A stretch of 64,000 bases of DNA from Granulicella sp. L56 (GTDB taxonomy: Bacteria > Acidobacteriota > Terriglobia > Terriglobales > Acidobacteriaceae), in assembly GCF_009765835.1 (NCBI RefSeq), contig NZ_LMUS01000008.1, positions 27,998-91,997 of the forward strand, read 5' to 3'. The notes under the pieces were generated by a model that had not been told where the DNA came from, did not search any database, and saw nothing but the letters and a program-made list of their open reading frames with translations. Position 1 is the first letter of the stretch, and each line of letters starts with the position of its first letter. This document shows positions 25,318 to 33,824 of this stretch, piece by piece. The translations under genes and the position numbers were made by a program.

Positions 25318-26090
25318 CGCGAGGTCCAGGTCTTATCGGAGGAGTTGCAGAGTTTTTCGAGCGTACAGTCCACACATCGCGGCTTACGCGCAATACAAAT
25401 CTGCCGCCCATGATGAATCAGCTCATGCGAGAAGGCGATCCAGTGGTCCTGCGGAATGATCTTCATCATGTCCCGCTCGACTTTCTCAGGAGCGGTCTCC
25501 TTCGTCAATTCAAGCCGATATGTAAGCCGCATAACATGCGTATCGACAACAACTCCCACGGCAATATTAAACCATGACCCGAGCACAACGTTCGCCGTCT
25601 TGCGAGCCACACCCGGCAGCCGCAGCAGCTCTTCCATCGTCTGAGGAACCTTGCCGCCAAACTCCTCGACCACGACCTTGGCTGCACCCTTAATCGACTT
25701 CGCCTTATTGCGAAAGAAACCAGTGGTGCGAATCAGCTCTTCAAGCTCATGCAGCGAGGCAGCAGCCATCGCTTTGGGAGTAGGAAACGCCTTGAACAGC
25801 GCAGGCGTAACCAGATTCACCCGAACGTCCGTACACTGAGCCGAAAGAATCGTGGCAACAGTCAGCTCCCATGCATTGCGATGGATCAGCGCGCAGACCA
25901 CGCCGGGATAAGTCTTCTCCAGCACATCGAGAATTGCCGCCACCCGTGCCGGGGCAAGCGGATTCGCCGTCTTGCCAGCCTTCTTCTTCGCAGAGACGGG
26001 CTCGGTAGCAGCAATCGCCCGCGCCTTCTTCCCCACAGGCGACTGCTGCACCGGCTTGACCCCTGCCGTTACCTTGGTACGAGCCATCAT
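25314..26090 (-). CDS. nth: Endonuclease III
   Basis: 258 residues with a basic, Ala/Lys-rich N-terminal extension of about 45 residues before the conserved core. The helix-hairpin-helix motif LLRLPGVARKTANVVL carries the expected catalytic Lys, and VVDTHVMRL the catalytic Asp. The C-terminal Cys pattern C-x6-C-x2-C-x5-C (CIARKPRCVDCTLEKLC) binds a 4Fe-4S cluster. It removes oxidised pyrimidines in base-excision repair. It starts three bases after the hemQ stop and is probably co-transcribed with it. The core aligns end to end with the family. Confidence 0.95.
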   Translation of the reverse strand: MMARTKVTAGVKPVQQSPVGKKARAIAATEPVSAKKKAGKTANPLAPARVAAILDVLEKTYPGVVCALIHRNAWELTVATILSAQCTDVRVNLVTPALFKAFPTPKAMAAASLHELEELIRTTGFFRNKAKSIKGAAKVVVEEFGGKVPQTMEELLRLPGVARKTANVVLGSWFNIAVGVVVDTHVMRLTYRLELTKETAPEKVERDMMKIIPQDHWIAFSHELIHHGRQICIARKPRCVDCTLEKLCNSSDKTWTSR

Positions 26091-26093
26091 GTC

Positions 26094-26915
26094 CTATCCC
26101 AACCGGTTCAACATCTCTTCCGCAGGCACCCGAACGCAACTGAAGATCGGAGTGTCCTTCAGCGTATAGAGACTGATCTCGGTTTCGCGCAACTGCTGTA
26201 CAAGGTCCACGAAGTCCTCGGGGAAGTTCGTCTCAAACGCCACCACGAACTCCTGATCGTCGATGCCGAACGAGTACGTCGTATTCAGCTTCACCCGTGG
26301 ATAGCTCAACCCGATGCGAATATGCTCATCCATCAGCCGCTTGCGCTCTTCAAGCGACAGCAGATACCAGGGCCGCGTCTTCCAGAACGGATAGATGAAG
26401 ATGTACTTCTGCCCGCCGGGACGAATCGCGCCACGGCTCTCGCCTTCGCTCTCATCAACGCGGTCGATCTGGTACTGCGAGCGCTTGGTCATCGCCAGAA
26501 AATTGTGCGGCGAATCGAGATATCCGCCCAGCGCCGTTCCCATCAGCTCGCTGCGCATCTGGTTCATCTCATCGACGGCATAACCAATCGACCACACACA
26601 CATATCCACATCGCCGCGCGTTCCCACAGTCGAATAGGTCAGCGAAAGAAACTCGCCCAGCCTGTTCCACCGCGCCAGAACGGCGGCAAACTCGGCCTTG
26701 TGCTTCGCTTTCTCTTCCTTGGGCAGCCGACGCCACTCGGGCATTACTTTATAGAAGCTGAAGGCCACGATCTGCCGCTTCACCGGCGGTTTCGAAGGAT
26801 CATGCGGTGCCGCGCCATAGCTGCTTGCCGGGCGTCCCGTCGCAGCCGAAGACGGTTTTACTACGCTCGTCTGCGACTCTTGTGCTTCCTGTTTCGGTGC
26901 AATTGTCTCTGCCAT
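26094..26915 (-). CDS. hemQ: Coproheme decarboxylase / chlorite-dismutase family
   Basis: 273 residues from the ATG at 26915. After a low-complexity N-terminus of about 45 residues comes the Cld/HemQ fold: VAFSFYKVMPEWRRLP, an inner segment KYIFIYPFWKTRPWYLL, and the heme-binding region RLMDEHIRIGLSYP with the proximal His, then LNTTYSFGIDDQEFVVAFETN. HemQ oxidatively decarboxylates coproheme to heme b in the coproporphyrin-dependent pathway. There is no chlorite-detoxifying signal peptide. hemD lies 1.8 kb away on the other strand, and the phytochrome and heme oxygenase consume heme, but the genes are not in one operon. Confidence 0.88.
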   Translation of the reverse strand: MAETIAPKQEAQESQTSVVKPSSAATGRPASSYGAAPHDPSKPPVKRQIVAFSFYKVMPEWRRLPKEEKAKHKAEFAAVLARWNRLGEFLSLTYSTVGTRGDVDMCVWSIGYAVDEMNQMRSELMGTALGGYLDSPHNFLAMTKRSQYQIDRVDESEGESRGAIRPGGQKYIFIYPFWKTRPWYLLSLEERKRLMDEHIRIGLSYPRVKLNTTYSFGIDDQEFVVAFETNFPEDFVDLVQQLRETEISLYTLKDTPIFSCVRVPAEEMLNRLG

Positions 26916-26991
26916 CTCTCGATTGTCTCCCGAACCCGCGCACGCTGGCAAAGAGCCGTATTTTCACGCCAAACCGCTATACTGCACCTGC

Positions 26992-27618
26992 ATGTCAGAA
27001 AAAATCATTGCCCTCCTCGTCGGCGCCATCGCCAGTGGTGGCTACCTGAGCGTCATCGTGCTCATGGCCATCCAGTCCGCCTGCATCCCCATTCCGTCTG
27101 AAGTCATCATGCCGCTGGCTGGCTACGCTCTGGCCCACACCCAGCTCCAGCTCATCATCCTGGCGACCGTCGCCTCGCTGGCCTCGAACCTCGGCTCCAT
27201 CCCCGCCTACTGGGTGGGCGCGCGCGGAGGCCGTCCCATGGTCGAGCGATACGGCAGCTATCTTCTCCTCAGCCGCCGCGACCTCGACCTCGTCGACCAC
27301 TTCTTCGCGCGCTACGGCTCCATCACCGTTCTCATCGGCAGAATGCTTCCCATCGTACGCACCTTCATCGCCTTTCCGGCGGGCGTCGCGAAGATGAACC
27401 AGCTCCGTTTCCACATCTACACCTTCATCGGCTCATGGCCGTGGTGCTACGTGCTCGCCTACGTCGGCATGAAGCTCGGAGCGCAGTTCAACACCAACCC
27501 GCGCTTCAAAGAGATCTTCCACCGCTTCCACCTCGGCGTCGAGGCCGTCATCGTCATCGCATTTATCTGGTTCGTCATCTCGCACTGGAAGAACCGCATC
27601 CGCACCGAAGCGGCATAA
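26992..27618 (+). CDS. DedA-family membrane protein
   Basis: 208 residues with four to five membrane segments, starting at the ATG at 26992. The family signatures are present: IQSACIPIPSEVIMPLAGYA in the N-terminal half and HFFARYGSITVLIGRMLPIVRTFIAFPAG in the centre, which contains the conserved Arg residues. DedA proteins act in membrane homeostasis, and several are undecaprenyl-phosphate or phospholipid flippases. It is divergent from hemQ with about 75 bases between the starts. No operon partner downstream on this strand except a small exported protein 90 bases on. Confidence 0.88.
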   Translation: MSEKIIALLVGAIASGGYLSVIVLMAIQSACIPIPSEVIMPLAGYALAHTQLQLIILATVASLASNLGSIPAYWVGARGGRPMVERYGSYLLLSRRDLDLVDHFFARYGSITVLIGRMLPIVRTFIAFPAGVAKMNQLRFHIYTFIGSWPWCYVLAYVGMKLGAQFNTNPRFKEIFHRFHLGVEAVIVIAFIWFVISHWKNRIRTEAA

Positions 27619-27706
27619 CCTTCAACGCGACAAAAAAGATTGAGTTGAAAAACACAACTCGTCTTCAATTGTTGGGTCTATTATGGCGGTCGAGGAGAAT
27701 AAATAT

Positions 27707-28165
27707 ATGTCCATCCGTAAGATACTCGCACTCTCTGCACTGGGCGCCGCGCTGGTTATCGGTACCACTACCGTTGCCCCCGCACAGGTCTCCATCAACA
27801 TCGGTGTCGCTCCGGTATGCCCCTACGGGTACTTCGACTACGCCCCCTACGACTGCTCTCCCTACGGCTACTACGGCCCCGACTGGTTTGCAGGCGGAGT
27901 CTTTCTCGGAGCCGGTCCATGGTTCCACGGTCCGAGCGGCTTCTATGGCCACGTCGATAACCGCTACGATCCTCGTCATGGCTACAGAGGCCCCACGCCC
28001 GGGCGCGGAGTCCAGCCATTCAATCACTTTCAAGGAAACGAAGCGCGTGACGGACGCGGCCATGTAGGCGCTGCTGGCCATGACGCCAGCAGCGAACACA
28101 GCGCAGGGTTCCGTGGCGCAGGCCGTCCCGGCGGCGGCGGCGGTCATGCCGGCGGTCACCGTTAG
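27707..28165 (+). CDS. Small exported Gly/Tyr/Pro-rich protein
   Basis: 152 residues. A GAGGAG box precedes the ATG at 27707. A standard signal peptide (MSIRKILALSALGAALVIG, cleavage near APAQ) is followed by a short segment rich in Tyr, Pro and Gly (VCPYGYFDYAPYDCSPYGYYG), and a Gly/His-rich tail (GGGGGHAGGH). It has two Cys in the mature part, which could form a disulphide. Similar proteins are frequent and poorly characterised in Acidobacteria. A clear terminator follows. Probably periplasmic or cell-surface; no function assigned. Confidence 0.75.
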   Translation: MSIRKILALSALGAALVIGTTTVAPAQVSINIGVAPVCPYGYFDYAPYDCSPYGYYGPDWFAGGVFLGAGPWFHGPSGFYGHVDNRYDPRHGYRGPTPGRGVQPFNHFQGNEARDGRGHVGAAGHDASSEHSAGFRGAGRPGGGGGHAGGHR

Positions 28166-28187
28166 ACCATTGAAATAGGCAAAGACA

Positions 28188-28216
28188 AAGGCCCGCTGCT
28201 AATCAGCGGGCCTTTT
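28188..28216 (+). terminator. Rho-independent terminator
   Basis: AAGGCCCGCTG (28188-28198) pairs with CAGCGGGCCTT (28204-28214) across a 5-base loop and ends in a TTTT run. It follows the small exported protein by about 20 bases. Confidence 0.9.
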
Positions 28217-28294
28217 GCTGCGCGGGCTTTGCATTGTGCGGTAGCCGCTCAATGTTCCCTGCATAAACTAAAAAAACTCACCTAACTCAAAGCC

Positions 28295-28360
28295 CACGTC
28301 ATCTCGACCGAAGCCGCGCAGTTTTATCGCGCGGCGCAGTGGAGAGATCCCTGTATTTCG
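28295..28360 (+). repeat. Dispersed repeat family A, complete copy
   Basis: Begins CACGTCATCTCGACCGAAGC, has an inner inverted part CCGCGCAG ... CGCGCGGC and ends GTGGAGAGATCCCTGTATTT. Confidence 0.85.
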
Positions 28361-28585
28361 CTGTTGCCGTTGCCTGTTCTTTCTATATCGTCATTGCCTT
28401 TCTCTAGCTCGCAATCTCGCATCGAAAGAACCGCACCCACCCTAAACATGCTTGATTTCCCCGTAAAATGAGTTATCGCTAACGCCTAGACAATCGTCCA
28501 CTTTGTTTGCGCCTGCACTTTTCGTGAGCAATACTGAGGTTTCCGCACCCACGGAAAATTGCCTCACGAAGGATTTTGCTCAGTT

Positions 28586-29926
28586 ATGTCTACTCCCGAA
28601 GCCGCCACACCCAGCGCGGCCAGCATCAAGCCTGCAACAGGAAAATTGGGCGTCATGGTTCCCGGTATGGGAGCTGTCGCCACCACCCTTATCGCCGGCG
28701 TAGAAGCCGTTCGCCGTGGACTGGCCAAGCCCATCGGCTCCACCACGCAGATGAGCACCATCCGCCTCGGCAAGCGCAACGAAGGCCGCACCCCGCTCAT
28801 CAAAGACTTCGCTCCCATCGCGCAGCTCGATGATCTCGTCTTCACCGGATGGGACATCTTCGGCGGCAACCTCTACGACGCAGCCAAGACCGCGCAGGTG
28901 CTCGATCGCGACCAGCTCGAACAGATTCGCCCTTACCTCGAATCCATCGAGCCGATGCCTGCTGCCTTCGACCAGCACTACGTCAAGCGCCTTGAAGGCA
29001 AGAAGATCAAGACCGGCAAGAACAAGTGCGACCTCGCCAACCAGATTCGCAACGACATCGCCGAGTTCAAGACCAAGACCGACCGGCAGGTGATGATCTG
29101 GACCGGCTCAACCGAAATCTTTATCAAGCCCAGCGCCGTTCACCAGACGCTCGAAGCCTTCGAGAAGGGTCTCGTCGAGGACGATCCGAACATCTCGCCC
29201 TCGATGCTCTACGCCTGGGCCGCCCTCAAAGAGGGCATTCCCTTCGCCAACGGTGCGCCGAATTTGACCGTCGATATTCCTGCGTTGCAGGAGCTTTCGA
29301 AGAAGATGAACGCTCCCATCTGCGGCAAGGACTTCAAGACCGGCCAGACCTTCATCAAGACCGTCCTCGCCCCGGCCTTCAAGGTTCGCAACATCGGTGT
29401 CAGCGGCTGGTATTCCACCAACATTCTGGGCAACCGCGACGGCGAAGTGCTCGACGATCCTGAGTCGTTCAAGACCAAGGAAGAGTCGAAGCTGGGCGTG
29501 TTGGACTACATCTTCCAGCCGGAGTTGCACCCCGATCTTTACAAGGACCTTTATCACAAAGTTCGCATTAACTATTACCCGCCGCGTGGTGATAATAAAG
29601 AGGGTTGGGACAACATCGATATCTTTGGCTGGCTCGGCTATCCGATGCAGCTCAAGGTGGATTTTCTCTGTCGCGACTCCATCCTCGCCGCTCCTTTGGC
29701 GCTCGATCTGATCCTCTTCATGGACCTTGCGGCACGGACGCCAAGCCTGCGTGGGCTGGGCATTCAGGAGTGGTTGAGCTTCTACTTCAAGGCACCGCAA
29801 CATGCGGAAGGACTGTACCCAGAGCACGATCTTTTCATCCAGCACACCAAGCTGAAGAACACGCTTCGGCACATCATGGGCGAAGACCTCATCACTCATC
29901 TGGGGCTTGAATATTACGACCAGTAA
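28586..29926 (+). CDS. ino1: Myo-inositol-1-phosphate synthase
   Basis: 446 residues from the ATG at 28586. The N-terminal NAD-binding site reads GKLGVMVPGMGAVATTLIAG. The catalytic middle contains SMLYAWAALKEGIPFANGAPN, GKDFKTGQTFIKTVLAP, then GVSGWYSTNILGNRDGEVLDDP, with the Lys/Asp residues used for the intramolecular aldol. The C-terminal SFYFKAPQ is in place. It converts glucose-6-phosphate to inositol-1-phosphate for phosphatidylinositol or other inositol compounds. It lies alone with its own promoter and a palindromic terminator-like structure downstream. Length and motifs agree with the long bacterial/eukaryotic-type enzyme. Confidence 0.93.
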   Translation: MSTPEAATPSAASIKPATGKLGVMVPGMGAVATTLIAGVEAVRRGLAKPIGSTTQMSTIRLGKRNEGRTPLIKDFAPIAQLDDLVFTGWDIFGGNLYDAAKTAQVLDRDQLEQIRPYLESIEPMPAAFDQHYVKRLEGKKIKTGKNKCDLANQIRNDIAEFKTKTDRQVMIWTGSTEIFIKPSAVHQTLEAFEKGLVEDDPNISPSMLYAWAALKEGIPFANGAPNLTVDIPALQELSKKMNAPICGKDFKTGQTFIKTVLAPAFKVRNIGVSGWYSTNILGNRDGEVLDDPESFKTKEESKLGVLDYIFQPELHPDLYKDLYHKVRINYYPPRGDNKEGWDNIDIFGWLGYPMQLKVDFLCRDSILAAPLALDLILFMDLAARTPSLRGLGIQEWLSFYFKAPQHAEGLYPEHDLFIQHTKLKNTLRHIMGEDLITHLGLEYYDQ

Positions 29927-29938
29927 CCGGTAAATCGG

Positions 29939-29980
29939 CTCTTTAGTGGTTACAGTTTTAAAAATGTAACCACTAAAGAG
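29939..29980. terminator. Long hairpin after ino1, probably bidirectional terminator
   Basis: CTCTTTAGTGGTTACA (29939-29954) pairs perfectly with TGTAACCACTAAAGAG (29965-29980); the 10-base loop is GTTTTAAAAA. It lies between the convergent ino1 and DAHP synthase genes. The T-run is inside the loop rather than after the stem, so it may instead be an mRNA-stabilising hairpin. Confidence 0.6.
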
Positions 29981-30029
29981 GCATTTAAAGGGTTACAGCA
30001 AAAGCTGTAGCTCTTTTCGTTTTTCGAGA

Positions 30030-31109
30030 CTAGGGTTTTGCGATAGCAGGATCGGTTCGCCGCTTGCAGACGGCTCTGGCAAGTTCGCGCAGGAGCGTTT
30101 GGGTCTCGGGCCAGTCGATGCAGGCATCGGTAATGCTTTGTCCATAGACAAGCGTCTTGCCGTTGATGAGAGACTGCGATCCGGCGACGAGATTGCTTTC
30201 GATCATGACGCCTTGAATGTGACGATGCGCGCCGGTCGCAATCTGCTCCGAGACGGAATGGGACACCTGAGCCTGCTTGCGATGGTCTTTGCCACTGTTG
30301 GCGTGGCTGAAGTCGATCATGATGCGCGGCTTGACGCCCGCCTTTTCCATCTGCGCTGCTGTCGACGCGACCGATTCAGCGTCGTAGTTGGTGATCTGAC
30401 GTCCACCGCGCAGGATGACATGGCAGTCCGGATTGCCGGAGGTCAGAAGGATCGCGGATTGGCCCGTTTCAGTTGTTCCCAGAAAAGTATGAGGGTTGCT
30501 TGCCGAAAGAATGGCCTCAATCGCGATCTGTACATTGCCTGAGGTGCCGTTCTTGAAGCCGACCGGGCAGGAGAGTCCGGAGGCGAGCTGGCGATGCACC
30601 TGGCTCTCTGTTGTCCGTGCGCCGATGGCTCCCCAGCTAACGAGATCGGACATGTACTGCGGCGAGATCATGTCGAGGAACTCGGTGCCAGCCGGTACTC
30701 CCATCTCTGCCAGATCGAGGAGAAGGCGGCGGGCGATACGCAGACCGTCGCTAATGCGGAACGATTCATCGAAGTAAGGATCGTTGATCAGGCCCTTCCA
30801 GCCCAAAGTGGTGCGCGGCTTTTCGAAGTAGACACGCATCACCAGCATGAGTTCGCCGGAGAGCTCTGCAATAGCGGCCTTCAGCAATTCCGCATACTCG
30901 CGGGCAGCGATTGGATCGTGAATGGAGCAAGGGCCGACGACAACGATGAGGCGGTCATCCGCCCCGTTGAGGATGTCCACGATTTGGCGACGCGCCTCAA
31001 AGACAGTGCGCGAGGCGTTATCGGTCACGGGCAATTCCTCTTCGAGGAAGATGGGAGGAAGAACAACTCTGCTGGATTTGATCCTGAGGTTATTTGTGGG
31101 ATATGTCAT
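30030..31109 (-). CDS. 3-deoxy-7-phosphoheptulonate synthase (class I)
   Basis: 359 residues, typical length for the AroF/G/H type. It begins MTYPTNNLRIKSSR. Diagnostic segments are VVVGPCSIHDPIAAREYA (PEP/metal site, with Cys), LMLVMRVYFEKPRTTLGWKG, GVPAGTEFLD and FKNGTSGNVQIAIEA, then ILRGG and IMIDFSHANSGKDH with the metal-binding His. It condenses PEP and erythrose-4-phosphate at the start of the shikimate pathway, in the cytoplasm. The feedback specificity (Phe, Tyr or Trp) cannot be read. It is on the same strand as, and downstream of, mtgA and engB with small gaps, possibly one transcript. Confidence 0.95.
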   Translation of the reverse strand: MTYPTNNLRIKSSRVVLPPIFLEEELPVTDNASRTVFEARRQIVDILNGADDRLIVVVGPCSIHDPIAAREYAELLKAAIAELSGELMLVMRVYFEKPRTTLGWKGLINDPYFDESFRISDGLRIARRLLLDLAEMGVPAGTEFLDMISPQYMSDLVSWGAIGARTTESQVHRQLASGLSCPVGFKNGTSGNVQIAIEAILSASNPHTFLGTTETGQSAILLTSGNPDCHVILRGGRQITNYDAESVASTAAQMEKAGVKPRIMIDFSHANSGKDHRKQAQVSHSVSEQIATGAHRHIQGVMIESNLVAGSQSLINGKTLVYGQSITDACIDWPETQTLLRELARAVCKRRTDPAIAKP

Positions 31110-31174
31110 AGGTGCTCAATCAGGATACTAGGTGTGGGCGATCCTGCTGCGGGCAAACCAGCTCGAAGTGAGGG

Positions 31175-31882
31175 CTACCATCCCATCTGGCTCATGCGCC
31201 TCAGAATAATTGAGCTGTAGCTGTTCATGCGCTCGGGCCGCCGCTTCAGAGGAGCGGGCAAGATTGCGGCGAGCCGTGCCCCTTGTTGCCGGCCTACCTT
31301 CGCTGCCGGGGTCCTGTAGTAGAAACGAGACGCCGACTCTGCACCATAGATGCCAGGGCCCCATTCAACGACGTTGAGGTAGATCTCCAGAATGCGGCGC
31401 TTGCCGAGGACAAGTTCAGCCACGGGCACCAGCGTGGCCTCTGCGCCCTTGCGGAGGAACGAGCGGCCTGTTCCGAAGAAGAGGTTTTTTACGAGTTGCT
31501 GCGTAATGGTGGAGCCTCCGCGTGTGCGATCACCTTCCATATCGTCTTTGGCGGCGATTTGGATCGCGTGCCAATCGAACCCATGATGCTGGTAGAAGCG
31601 CGCGTCTTCCGCAGCGATGACGGCATGCTGGAGATCAGGTGAAATTCGGCTCAGCGGAATGAATTTGTAGCGTTCGCTGTACGGCTTGCGGAGAACCCAT
31701 GCCTGCAAACGACGCTGGACATGCACCGCCGTTGTGGGCGGATCGATCCATCGGGCGGCCAGAAGCGTCAGCGCGGCAAGCGACCACAACAGCGCCAGAC
31801 CGATGAGAAGCCATCGAAGGAAGAAGAGAAGGGATCTCTTCCGAGGCGGGATTTGAGGCTGCGTGTCTGGTGTGGTCGTCAC
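31175..31882 (-). CDS. mtgA: Monofunctional peptidoglycan glycosyltransferase
   Basis: 235 residues. A basic N-terminus and one transmembrane anchor (about 17-42, LFFLRWLLIGLALLWSLAALTLL) are followed by a GT51 domain with IAAEDARFYQHHGFDW (catalytic Glu), RGGSTITQQLVKNLF and RKGAEATLVPVAELVLGKRRILEIYLN. The transpeptidase domain is absent, as expected for MtgA. It polymerises lipid II at the membrane. The start is GTG at 31882. It follows engB by about 20 bases on the same strand. Confidence 0.93.
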   Translation of the reverse strand: MTTTPDTQPQIPPRKRSLLFFLRWLLIGLALLWSLAALTLLAARWIDPPTTAVHVQRRLQAWVLRKPYSERYKFIPLSRISPDLQHAVIAAEDARFYQHHGFDWHAIQIAAKDDMEGDRTRGGSTITQQLVKNLFFGTGRSFLRKGAEATLVPVAELVLGKRRILEIYLNVVEWGPGIYGAESASRFYYRTPAAKVGRQQGARLAAILPAPLKRRPERMNSYSSIILRRMSQMGW

Positions 31883-31904
31883 GGTTCAGGATCGTATGTT
31901 GGGC

Positions 31905-32516
31905 TTAGCCTGCGACACTCATCAACCGCTGCCACAAGGCTTTCGTTCCTGCATCCGTCTTGGCGGAGACGGTGAGAATCTCATCCACGCCATGCTCCCG
32001 CTTCAGAGCGGCGACCGACTTGGCCAGCACATTATTCGAGAGCTTGTCGGCCTTAGTCCCCACTACCAGATAGGGCCGCTGCGTCTGTTTGAAGTAGTCG
32101 ATCAACTGCGAATCGCTGGGCTGCGGCGGGATATTCGTATCGACGAGGCAGATGCAGAGCGCCAGTTCATCGCGGTCGGCAAGGTAGGGCTCGATGAATT
32201 TGGGCCACTCCGCCGAGATCGACTTCGAGATCTTCGCGTAGCCGTAGCCCGGCAGATCGGCGAAGATCAGGGTCGGCTTCTGCTTCATCTTGTCGCCCGC
32301 GCCCTCGTGCAGCGCAAAGAAGTTGATCGCTCGCGTCCGCCCCGGCGTGGACGACGTATGCGCCTGTTTCGATCCCAGCAACGAGTTGATCAGCGAGGAC
32401 TTGCCGACGTTCGAGCGCCCTAGAAATGCCACCTCCGGCGCTCCGTAGGTTTTGGCATCGGAAGGGAAGTGGGCAACGTCGGTTGCGGAGAGCAGAAAGA
32501 CTGGAGTCAGCGGCAT
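31905..32516 (-). CDS. engB: Ribosome-biogenesis GTPase EngB/YihA
   Basis: 203 residues with all GTPase motifs: G1 GRSNVGKSSLI, G2 around TSSTPGRTRAINFF, G3 DLPGYGYAKIS, G4 VGTKADKL and G5 TVSAKTDAG. EngB acts in assembly of the large ribosomal subunit. The length agrees with the family and the N-terminus is a normal ATG. It is the first gene of a leftward group (engB-mtgA-DAHP synthase). Confidence 0.95.
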   Translation of the reverse strand: MPLTPVFLLSATDVAHFPSDAKTYGAPEVAFLGRSNVGKSSLINSLLGSKQAHTSSTPGRTRAINFFALHEGAGDKMKQKPTLIFADLPGYGYAKISKSISAEWPKFIEPYLADRDELALCICLVDTNIPPQPSDSQLIDYFKQTQRPYLVVGTKADKLSNNVLAKSVAALKREHGVDEILTVSAKTDAGTKALWQRLMSVAG

Positions 32517-32609
32517 GGCTTCAGTCTATCTCTCCTGCGTCTGGAAGATTGAAGGCTGAAGGCTTAACACCGATTTGCGCCGATGACACCGATTAGAACA
32601 GGCGAAGGC

Positions 32610-32658
32610 GAAATACAAGGGGCTCTCCACTGCGCTTCGCTTCGGTCGAGATGACGCG
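32610..32658 (-). repeat. Dispersed repeat family A, complete copy
   Basis: Plus-strand GAAATACAAGGGGCTCTCCAC, then TGCGCTTCGCTTCGGTCGAG and ATGACGCG. Read on the minus strand it can give VISTEAKRSGE-type peptides, which are often mis-annotated as proteins. Confidence 0.9.
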
Positions 32659-32737
32659 GTTTTGGGGTGGGACTGTGCAGAAAAAAGCGCACCCGGCAGC
32701 GAAGCCGGATGCGCTTTCTCGAAGGAGAAGGATCGAA

Positions 32738-33556
32738 TTACCGTACGGTGAGCGGTGAGGTAAGCCGGAAGGTGACCTGCGACTCTGCCGGAATGACGAC
32801 GTCCTTGTTGCCAGTGAACGCCGAACCTGCGGTGCCAGCACCAGCGCCAGCGAGACCGCCGATCAGAGCGCCCTTGCCCCCGCCTGCGATACCGCCGATG
32901 ATGGCTCCCAGCCCAGTGCCGCCGCCCGCCAGAACGGCAGTTCGCTTGCCCTTGCCCTGTGTGACCTGCTCAAACTCGGAGGTCTGCACCGGGATTCCGG
33001 CGATCGAAGTTAGCTGAATGCCCAGGGCTCCTGCTCCCTTGAAGCGCCCTTGCCCTTTGGCGGCAACGACAGTTCCGGCGACCCGCGTGCCCCGCTTGAA
33101 GACGCTGCCGCCGCCTCTTGTGTGCAACGGCCCAGTCAAGACGCCGCTGAAGCTGTCGCCCACATTATTTTGCTTTGCACTGAGTGTCTGGGAGAGGCTG
33201 ACCCGCACCACCGCACCGGTGGGCACAACGCTCGCTACAGGTGCGGGAGGAGGCGCTGGAGCTGCCGCCGGGGTTTCCGCTGGAGCTGCCGCTGTCATCG
33301 GAGCTGGAGCCGGAGCTGCCGGGGCTGCTGCCGGGGCCGTGGCGGGAGTGCCGGCCGCCGGAGCCTGCGCGGGCTGATTTGCGGCCTGTGCGGGCGCTGT
33401 GCCCGCCGGATACGTCACCGAGCCATCGGCATTCGTAATGGAGCCGTCCGCATTCTTCGTCCCCGCAGAGGGCGGCGTGCTGTGGCATCCGCTGAGAATC
33501 ATCGCTGTGCCCAGCGCCAAAGCGCCCCATATCTTCATTGGCTTGGAACCTGTCAT
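32738..33556 (-). CDS. Glycine-zipper lipoprotein
   Basis: 272 residues. The ATG at 33556 is preceded by GGAGG seven bases upstream. The signal peptide ends in a lipobox (ILSGC, Cys about 23), so the product should be lipid-anchored in the envelope. A long Ala/Pro-rich linker (about 50-110) leads to a folded domain (about 112-200: VVRVSLSQTLSAKQNNVGDSF, then GTRVAGTVVAAKGQGRFKGAG). A glycine zipper follows (AIIGGIAGGGKGALIGGLAGAG, about 218-240), then a beta-rich end VTFRLTSPLTVR. Glycine-zipper lipoproteins are associated with the outer membrane. The function is unknown. Confidence 0.8.
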   Translation of the reverse strand: MTGSKPMKIWGALALGTAMILSGCHSTPPSAGTKNADGSITNADGSVTYPAGTAPAQAANQPAQAPAAGTPATAPAAAPAAPAPAPMTAAAPAETPAAAPAPPPAPVASVVPTGAVVRVSLSQTLSAKQNNVGDSFSGVLTGPLHTRGGGSVFKRGTRVAGTVVAAKGQGRFKGAGALGIQLTSIAGIPVQTSEFEQVTQGKGKRTAVLAGGGTGLGAIIGGIAGGGKGALIGGLAGAGAGTAGSAFTGNKDVVIPAESQVTFRLTSPLTVR

Positions 33557-33824
33557 GGTCTTCCTCCATAGGTTTTGGCGGGAGGCCGCGACTCTAAGGC
33601 CTCTCTTGCCGTTTGTTGCACCCTAACACCTTAGAGCAAAGTCAACCAGAGCGAAACTGCTAAGTTTTCATGAAAAGCATGAACAGGAAGTTGTGCTTCG
33701 TCGGGCTGCATCCTCCAAGGGCTAGAGCCCCGAATCTGCGGTAGACGCGTGATAGCCCCAATACGAAAGTCTCGGGGTACCTGGAAGCAGTGACGGCTGT
33801 AATGGCAATCGCGAAGTACGGTTG

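Larger units (their letters stand above)
28166..28585. other. Intergenic region before inositol-1-phosphate synthase
   Basis: About 420 bases with no gene. It holds the terminator at 28188-28216 and a full copy of repeat family A at 28295-28360. The last 150 bases must contain the promoter of the rightward synthase gene; I see no strong operator. Confidence 0.5.

Noticed and set aside
32593-32841. Small open frames such as this one and 34231-34437 that include VISTEAKRSGE-like text
   Set aside because: They are readings through copies of dispersed repeat A, which are widespread non-coding elements.
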